Below are positions 5,625 through 9,906 of a stretch of 9,906 nucleotides of DNA, piece by piece. The stretch covers positions 1-9,906 of the forward strand of contig JBMOEY010000051.1 of the NCBI GenBank assembly GCA_049314515.1. The letters are read 5' to 3'. Each line of letters begins with the position of its first letter. Position 1 is the stretch's first letter. The translations under genes and the position numbers were made by a program. The notes under the pieces are model-generated. The model had not been told where the DNA came from and made no database searches. It was given only the letters and a program-made list of their open reading frames with translations. Source of the DNA: RFQD01 sp049314515. Its GTDB lineage: Bacteria; Actinomycetota; Actinomycetes; Actinomycetales; Microbacteriaceae.

Positions 5625-6287
5625 GTGAACGTCGACGCAACACGCGAGTTTGAGCTCGAGCTCCTTCGTGCCGGCGCTCCCATCGTGATCGGAATGGATG
5701 AGGTGGGTCGTGGTGCCATAGCAGGGCCGGTCACGGTCGGCGTCTGCGTGGTGTCGACAGAAACGGTTGATGCACCGCCGGGCCTGCGTGACTCCAAACT
5801 ACTTTCTGCGCCTCGGCGAGAAGCGCTCGCGCCAATCGTTCGGGAGTGGGCCCTTGTCGCGTGCGGCTCCGCCTCCGCCGCCGAAATTGATGAACTTGGC
5901 ATCAGCGCGTGCCTCGGGCTTGCCGGCAAACGTGCGCTTATCGCGCTGCACGAGCTGGGGGTGCGTGTCGGCGAGGCGGTCGTGCTGCTCGACGGAAGCC
6001 ACAACTGGTTGGCCCCGGCTCTCTCGAGTCCACTGCGCGTTGTCACGCGCACGAAAGCCGACCGGGATTGCGCGGTCGTCGCGGGGGCATCCGTCGTGGC
6101 AAAAGTCGAACGCGATGGCGTCATGGTCGCCCTGAGTGCCGAACACGCGGGCTATGGCTGGGAAGGCAACAAAGGCTACGGATCCGCTGGACACTTCGAC
6201 GCGATTCAACGCCTGGGTGTAACCGATCAGCATCGGCGCACGTGGCTGCACGCGAAGCCGGGGGTAGGATTACCTCACGATGGATGA
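5625..6287 (+). CDS. rnhB: Ribonuclease HII
   Basis: RNase HII cuts the RNA strand of RNA/DNA hybrids and starts removal of single ribonucleotides from DNA. The 220-residue product carries the DEDD metal site: Asp25 and Glu26 in GMDEVGRGAIAGPV, Asp123 in VVLLDGSHNW and Asp146 in TRTKADRDCAVVAGASVVAKVERD. Further family features are LRDSKLLS (54-61) and YGWEGNKGYGSAGH (177-190), followed by DQHRRTWL. The GTG start comes 6 nt after lepB with no visible Shine-Dalgarno sequence. Its last 8 nt overlap the start of the DUF2469 gene, a layout that favours coupled expression. Nothing is missing compared with typical bacterial RNase HII. Confidence 0.95.
   Translation: MNVDATREFELELLRAGAPIVIGMDEVGRGAIAGPVTVGVCVVSTETVDAPPGLRDSKLLSAPRREALAPIVREWALVACGSASAAEIDELGISACLGLAGKRALIALHELGVRVGEAVVLLDGSHNWLAPALSSPLRVVTRTKADRDCAVVAGASVVAKVERDGVMVALSAEHAGYGWEGNKGYGSAGHFDAIQRLGVTDQHRRTWLHAKPGVGLPHDG
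6265..6270 (+). promoter_or_regulatory. Candidate -10 box (or ribosome binding site) of the DUF2469 gene
   Basis: TAGGAT, the same hexamer as before lepB, ends 9 nt before the ATG at 6280 and would give a near-leaderless start inside the 3' end of rnhB. The embedded AGGA could alternatively act as a Shine-Dalgarno site with a long 10-nt spacer. The two readings cannot be separated from sequence. Confidence 0.3.
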
Positions 6288-6603
6288 CGAAGATTACGAC
6301 GACTTTGAGCGGGATGCCGAACTCGCGCTCTACAAGGAATATCGGGACGTGGTCGGTCAGTTCAAGTACGTCATCGAGACCGAGCGACGCTTTTACCTGG
6401 CCAACGAGGTAGACCAAAAGCGCATCGACACGGCGACAGATTTCTACTTCGAGCTCACCATGACCGACGTCTGGGTGTGGGACATTTATCGTCTCGACCG
6501 CTTCGTCAAAAGCGTGAAAGTGCTCACCTTCAAAGACGTCAACATCGAAGAGCTGACGAGCCGCGAGTTCGAGCTTCCGAAAGAACTCGCTCTCGACGAA
6601 TAG
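6280..6603 (+). CDS. DUF2469 family conserved actinobacterial protein, function unknown
   Basis: The 107-residue protein matches DUF2469, a small family conserved across actinobacteria and usually found between rnhB and yraN, as here. It begins with a very acidic stretch (DDEDYDDFERDAELALY), then a conserved aromatic core: KEYRDVVGQFKYVIETERRFYLANEV (19-44), FYFELTMTDVWVWDIYRLDRFVKSVKVLTFKDVNIEEL (55-92). There is no signal peptide, membrane segment or Cys pair, so it is probably cytoplasmic. I know of no established biochemical function and propose none. The ATG overlaps rnhB by 8 nt, suggesting coupled translation, although a TAGGAT box upstream could also drive it. A 123-nt spacer follows before yraN. 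Confidence 0.93.
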   Translation: MDDEDYDDFERDAELALYKEYRDVVGQFKYVIETERRFYLANEVDQKRIDTATDFYFELTMTDVWVWDIYRLDRFVKSVKVLTFKDVNIEELTSREFELPKELALDE

Positions 6604-6689
6604 GCTCCCCTGTCAACTAGTGCCATTTCTCCACACGAGGCCGGTTGGTGGGTTGTGAGCACGTCTGCGGCTAACGCGTAATCGCGTGG

Positions 6690-6731
6690 CGCGCATCCAC
6701 CACACTCCTCGGCGGAGGTGGTGCCCGTGCG
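6690..6731 (+). promoter_or_regulatory. Hairpin covering the yraN ribosome binding site and start
   Basis: Bases 6698-6708 and 6714-6723 form a 10-bp stem with one bulged A (6704) and the loop TCGGC. The stem contains the whole GGAGG site (6714-6718). After a symmetrical 3x3 internal loop, 6690-6694 can pair with 6727-6731 (five pairs, one G-U), covering the GTG start at 6727. The pairing is directly visible; a role in limiting translation is inferred. Confidence 0.5.
6714..6718 (+). promoter_or_regulatory. Ribosome binding site of yraN
   Basis: GGAGG lies 8 nt before GTG 6727. The spacing favours that start over the in-frame GTGs at 6718, which overlaps the site, and 6721, which is too close. 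Confidence 0.6.
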
Positions 6732-7101
6732 AAATCGGCAACTCGGGGTTCGGGGCGAAAACGAAGCGGTCCGCTTTCTCAGCGCCCGCGGGTTTGTGAT
6801 TCTCGATCGAAACTGGCGATGCACGCAGGGCGAACTCGACATCGTCGCACAAGACGGGGTCGACCTTGTCTTCGTGGAGGTCAAGGCCCGTTCGTCGTTG
6901 CGATTTGGGCATCCATTTGAAGCGGTAACTGGGGCCAAGCTTGCGCGGCTTCGCTCGCTGTCTGTCCTGTGGCGGGATGCGCATCCGCGTGCCACCGGTC
7001 CATCACGTATCGACGTGGTCTCGATTGTCATGCCAGACCACGACGGTGACATCGCTGTCGCGTCCCCACACATTGAGCACCTGCGTGGGGTGTTCGCATG
7101 A
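6727..7101 (+). CDS. yraN: YraN/UPF0102 family endonuclease-like protein
   Basis: UPF0102 proteins have the fold and active-site pattern of PD-(D/E)XK nucleases, in the same superfamily as Holliday-junction resolvases, but their cellular substrate is not well defined. With the GTG at 6727 the product has 124 residues and the family N-terminus RNRQLGVRGENEAVRFLSARGFVILDRNWRC. The active-site pattern is GELDIVAQDG (Glu36, Asp38) followed by LVFVEVKARSS (Glu51, Lys53), all intact. GTG 6727 is preferred because GGAGG stands 8 nt upstream; starts at 6718 or 6721 would add two or three residues. The stop overlaps the comM start by 4 nt (ATGA). It is the first gene of a yraN-comM-dprA unit, a recurrent grouping connected with DNA uptake and recombination. 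Confidence 0.9.
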   Translation: MRNRQLGVRGENEAVRFLSARGFVILDRNWRCTQGELDIVAQDGVDLVFVEVKARSSLRFGHPFEAVTGAKLARLRSLSVLWRDAHPRATGPSRIDVVSIVMPDHDGDIAVASPHIEHLRGVFA

Positions 7102-8645
7102 GCCTCGGCCGCGCACGAAGCGTTGCACTGCTTGGACTAAACGGCATAGCCGTTGATGTCGAAGCCGACGTGACGAGCGGGTTACCGGCGATTCGACTCG
7201 TCGGACTCGCCGATCGCGCTGTCAACGAGGCAATCGATCGAGTGCGTTCGGCGGTCGCAAACAGTGGACTCGCTTTTCCGTCGCAACGCCTGACGATTTC
7301 TCTCTCACCCGCCGCACTGCCGAAAAGTGGATCGGCCTTCGACTTACCGATAGCCATTGCGTGCCTCGAAGCCACCGGAATTGTGCCGGCGGGAATGCGC
7401 GACGGAACAGTCTTCATCGGCGAACTCTCGTTAGACGGTCGTCTCAGGCCGACCGCAGGAATTCTGCCGAGCGTGCTCGCCGCCAGACAACTCGGTGCCA
7501 CGCGCGTGGTGGTACCCGCAGCCAACGCTCACGAAGCCCAACTGGTGTCAGGAATCACCGTCGTCGGAGTCGTGTCACTTCGGGAGGCCGCCATGGTCAG
7601 CGGGGCAGACGTCGGCGTTGTCGACGTCGAACCCCTGCGGCATGCTCGCGAGCGATCCGGAGACAACGACGCACCGCACCAACTACCGACACCACCCGAC
7701 CTGGCTGACATCATCGGACTCGACTTCGCGATCGAAGCGCTCATCGTTGCCGCCACCGGCGGACACAACATCTTTATGGTCGGACCGCCGGGCGCAGGAA
7801 AAACCATGCTCGCGAGTCGATTGCCCGGGATCCTTCCGCCACTCAAGCAAGAGCACGCACTCGAAGTGGCCACAATCTCGTCGCTCGTCGAAGGGTCGCG
7901 TCGAGAAGTACATCTTGAGAGGACGCCGCCGTTTCAGGCACCCCACCACTCGCTCAGCCCGGCTGGCATGGTCGGTGGCGGGCCGGGAATAGTGCGACCC
8001 GGAGTTGCCACTCAAGCGCACCGAGGTGTGCTGTTCCTCGACGAGGCACCCGAATTTGCAACCAACGTTCTCGACAGCCTGCGCCAACCGCTCGAATCCG
8101 GGAAAATCTCTCTCCAACGTGCCGCCTACAGTGTGAAATTCCCCAGTGACTTCCAACTCGTACTCGCAGCCAATCCGTGTCCATGCGGGCAATCATCGGC
8201 AAGCAACGACGTCAGGTGCACCTGCACGCCGGTGCAACGACGGCGCTATCTCTCGCGCCTGAGCGGACCACTCATGGACCGCGTCGACATCCACCTCACG
8301 GTCCCACGAGCCACTACCGCCATCCGAGACGAACTCAGCACCGTGACAACCTCGGCGGATGCGCGTGCGCGAGTGCAGTCGGCTCGAGACTGCGCGCTCG
8401 CCCGTTGGGGTGGCACATGCAACGCGCGCGTTCCCGGCACGCAACTTCGAAGCGCACGCTACAAACTGCCTCGACACGTGACGTCTGCAATCGACGACTC
8501 ACTCCAGCGCGGAGGAATCACGCTACGCGGCTATGACCGAACACTCCGTCTCGCGTGGTCACTCGCTGACCTCGATGAGACAACCACACCCAATGCCGAT
8601 CACATTGGTCGGGCCCTCTATCTCAGAAAAGGAATCTTGCAATGA
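7098..8645 (+). CDS. comM: ComM/YifB-type AAA+ ATPase (Mg-chelatase subunit ChlI family)
   Basis: ComM is a hexameric helicase that promotes branch migration when incoming single-stranded DNA is integrated during natural transformation; in non-competent bacteria the role of YifB is less clear. The 515-residue protein has the N-terminal ChlI/Lon-protease-like domain (about 20-170, with GLPAIRLVGLADRAVNEAIDRVRSA and LTISLSPAALPKSGSAFDLPIAIA). The AAA+ module follows: Walker A GPPGAGKT (229-236), APHHSLSPAGMVGG (281-294), Walker B VLFLDE (311-316) and RLSGPLMDRVDI (387-398). Cysteines in NPCPCG (359-364) and CTC (374-376) could bind zinc. The C-terminal Mg_chelatase_C domain runs from about 420, including GGITLRGYDRTLRLAWSLADL. 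Both ends overlap neighbours by 4 nt, so it is likely translationally coupled to yraN and dprA. Confidence 0.95.
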   Translation: MSLGRARSVALLGLNGIAVDVEADVTSGLPAIRLVGLADRAVNEAIDRVRSAVANSGLAFPSQRLTISLSPAALPKSGSAFDLPIAIACLEATGIVPAGMRDGTVFIGELSLDGRLRPTAGILPSVLAARQLGATRVVVPAANAHEAQLVSGITVVGVVSLREAAMVSGADVGVVDVEPLRHARERSGDNDAPHQLPTPPDLADIIGLDFAIEALIVAATGGHNIFMVGPPGAGKTMLASRLPGILPPLKQEHALEVATISSLVEGSRREVHLERTPPFQAPHHSLSPAGMVGGGPGIVRPGVATQAHRGVLFLDEAPEFATNVLDSLRQPLESGKISLQRAAYSVKFPSDFQLVLAANPCPCGQSSASNDVRCTCTPVQRRRYLSRLSGPLMDRVDIHLTVPRATTAIRDELSTVTTSADARARVQSARDCALARWGGTCNARVPGTQLRSARYKLPRHVTSAIDDSLQRGGITLRGYDRTLRLAWSLADLDETTTPNADHIGRALYLRKGILQ

Positions 8646-9865
8646 CCGTACCTGTTCTTGACCGAGTGAGAGGCTGCCGTGCGGTCGGTGACCTGACCAG
8701 TGATGCCAACGACGACACAGTTGCGCGAATGGTGTGGTCAAGCATCGTCGAACCCGGCGACCGCATCGCCGGAGCGCTGATTGACGTGTACGGACCCGCC
8801 GACGCCCTCGCCTTCGCGGAAACCGCCACAGACCGCGCGACCGACATCGAACGCGCACGAGTGACCCTCACGGATTGCGGGCATCCAACCACCGAAGATG
8901 AACTGCGCGAGGCTCTCGCACGATGGACAGCACGACTCGAAGAGGCACATGTTGTTGCACAGCTAGAGGTTGCGGCCCGCATGGGCGCACGGGTCGTGAT
9001 TCCGGGAGACGACGCGTGGCCGCTCGGCCTGAGTGAGCTCGGCAACCATGCCCCGCACGCCCTGTGGCTTCGGGGCAACTGCGCCACTCTGGAACGCGCG
9101 GGTCGAGCCATCGCGATTGTCGGCGCTCGTGCATCCACCGGTTATGGCGAACACGTGACCATGGAACTCGTGTCGGGGCTCGTGAGAAAGCAGTTCGTCA
9201 TCGTGTCGGGTGCGGCCTATGGAATCGACGGGATGGCCCACCGCGCGGCACTGGCCGAAGAAGGCGACACGATCGCCGTGCTTGCCGGCGGCATAGACCG
9301 CCTATATCCGAGTGGGCATGACGCGCTCTTGCACCGCATCATCGCCACTGGTGCTGTGATCACCGAGATGCCGCCCGGCTTTTCACCGACAAAATGGCGA
9401 TTCCTGCAACGCAACCGGCTCATCGCCGCCATGTGTCGAGCGACGGTGGTTGTCGAAGCGGGTTGGCGTTCCGGTTCGCTGAACACGGCCCACCACGCGG
9501 TAGAACTCGGACGGCCCCTCGGAGTTGTGCCGGGACCGGTCACATCTGCCTCATCTGCGGGGTGCCACCGGTTACTCAGAGAAGAACCGTGCACCTGTGT
9601 CACCACGGCTGACGAAGTGGCTGAACTCGTCGATGGTATCGAGGCCACTCGAGCCGGCACCGCGACATCCGTGAGCGCAAACGAGCAACGGGCGCTCGAC
9701 GCCCTGTCGACCAAGCCCAGAGCAATCGACGACCTCATGATTGCGAGCGGCATGTCTCGGGCCGAAGTCGAATCGGCCCTCGGGCCCCTCGCACTCCGCG
9801 GGCTTGCCGAGGAGACACCCGCGGGCTGGCGTCGCCCGCGAACGGCGGGTCGGGCACGTCGATAA
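8642..9865 (+). CDS. dprA: DNA-processing protein DprA (DprA/Smf family)
   Basis: DprA binds incoming single-stranded DNA and loads RecA during transformation. The 407-residue product has an N-terminal region (about 20-110), then the Rossmann-like DprA core: AIAIVGARASTGYGEHV (157-171), VIVSGAAYGIDGMAHRAAL (186-204), AVLAGGIDRLYPSGH (212-226), RFLQRNRLIAA (253-263), VVEAGWRSGSLNTAHHAVELGRPLGVVPGP (270-299) and SAGCHRLL (305-312). A C-terminal winged-helix-like segment follows (about 345-397; ALDALSTKPRAIDDLMIASGMSRAEVESAL), as in many DprA proteins. The ATG at 8642 overlaps the comM stop by 4 nt. The gene looks intact, with all core motifs present. No terminator lies in the remaining 41 nt, so the transcription unit may continue. 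Confidence 0.96.
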   Translation: MTVPVLDRVRGCRAVGDLTSDANDDTVARMVWSSIVEPGDRIAGALIDVYGPADALAFAETATDRATDIERARVTLTDCGHPTTEDELREALARWTARLEEAHVVAQLEVAARMGARVVIPGDDAWPLGLSELGNHAPHALWLRGNCATLERAGRAIAIVGARASTGYGEHVTMELVSGLVRKQFVIVSGAAYGIDGMAHRAALAEEGDTIAVLAGGIDRLYPSGHDALLHRIIATGAVITEMPPGFSPTKWRFLQRNRLIAAMCRATVVVEAGWRSGSLNTAHHAVELGRPLGVVPGPVTSASSAGCHRLLREEPCTCVTTADEVAELVDGIEATRAGTATSVSANEQRALDALSTKPRAIDDLMIASGMSRAEVESALGPLALRGLAEETPAGWRRPRTAGRARR

Positions 9866-9906
9866 CGCCCAACGTGACGCGACAACTTGGGGTTATCTGG
9901 CCGCGT

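Noticed and set aside
6604..6697. Search for a terminator, tRNA or small gene between the DUF2469 gene and yraN
   Set aside because: I saw no stem with a T-run, no cloverleaf and no convincing small ORF; TTGTGA at 6653 has no matching -10 at normal spacing.
6718..6726. Earlier in-frame GTG starts for yraN
   Set aside because: GTG 6718 overlaps the GGAGG site and GTG 6721 is only 2 nt after it; GTG 6727 has the normal 8-nt spacing.
9866..9906. Final 41 nt after dprA
   Set aside because: It is too short to show a gene, and no terminator or promoter is recognisable.

Overview
This window is ordinary core bacterial chromosome. It most likely comes from a high-GC actinomycete, plausibly the family Microbacteriaceae. 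Three things point there: the rnhB / DUF2469 / YraN / ComM / DprA gene order, the presence of a DUF2469 gene (an actinobacterial family), and frequent GTG starts (rpsP, trmD, lepB, rnhB, yraN). GC content is about 60% by eye, and every supported gene is on the + strand. I see no mobile element, CRISPR array, tRNA, rRNA or sign of horizontal transfer.

Layout, left to right. (1) The 3' end of ftsY, the signal recognition particle receptor, then a complete ffh, the SRP GTPase. (2) After a 170-nt leader, the ribosome maturation cluster rpsP-khpA-rimM-trmD, packed with gaps of 0-6 nt. (3) After a 157-nt leader, rplS, which ends in a strong intrinsic terminator with an 11-bp stem. (4) lepB, whose GTG start lies just after a -10-like box, suggesting a leaderless mRNA; then rnhB and a DUF2469 gene that overlaps it by 8 nt. 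(5) After a 123-nt spacer, yraN-comM-dprA, each pair joined by a 4-nt ATGA overlap. The window ends 41 nt after dprA.

Functionally, FtsY, Ffh and LepB are protein-targeting and processing factors for the cell membrane. S16, KhpA, RimM, TrmD and L19 serve ribosome assembly and tRNA modification. RNase HII, YraN, ComM and DprA deal with RNA/DNA hybrids, recombination and incoming single-stranded DNA.

I found no undescribed multi-gene system. The points most worth checking are regulatory or residue-level: a hairpin that can hide both the Shine-Dalgarno site and the start codon of yraN; TrmD with Glu where the characterised enzymes have catalytic Asp169; a Shine-Dalgarno site with two small ORFs in the rplS leader; candidate leaderless promoters for lepB, the DUF2469 gene and ffh; a structured rpsP leader; and a recurrent GCATCC/GGATGC hexamer.
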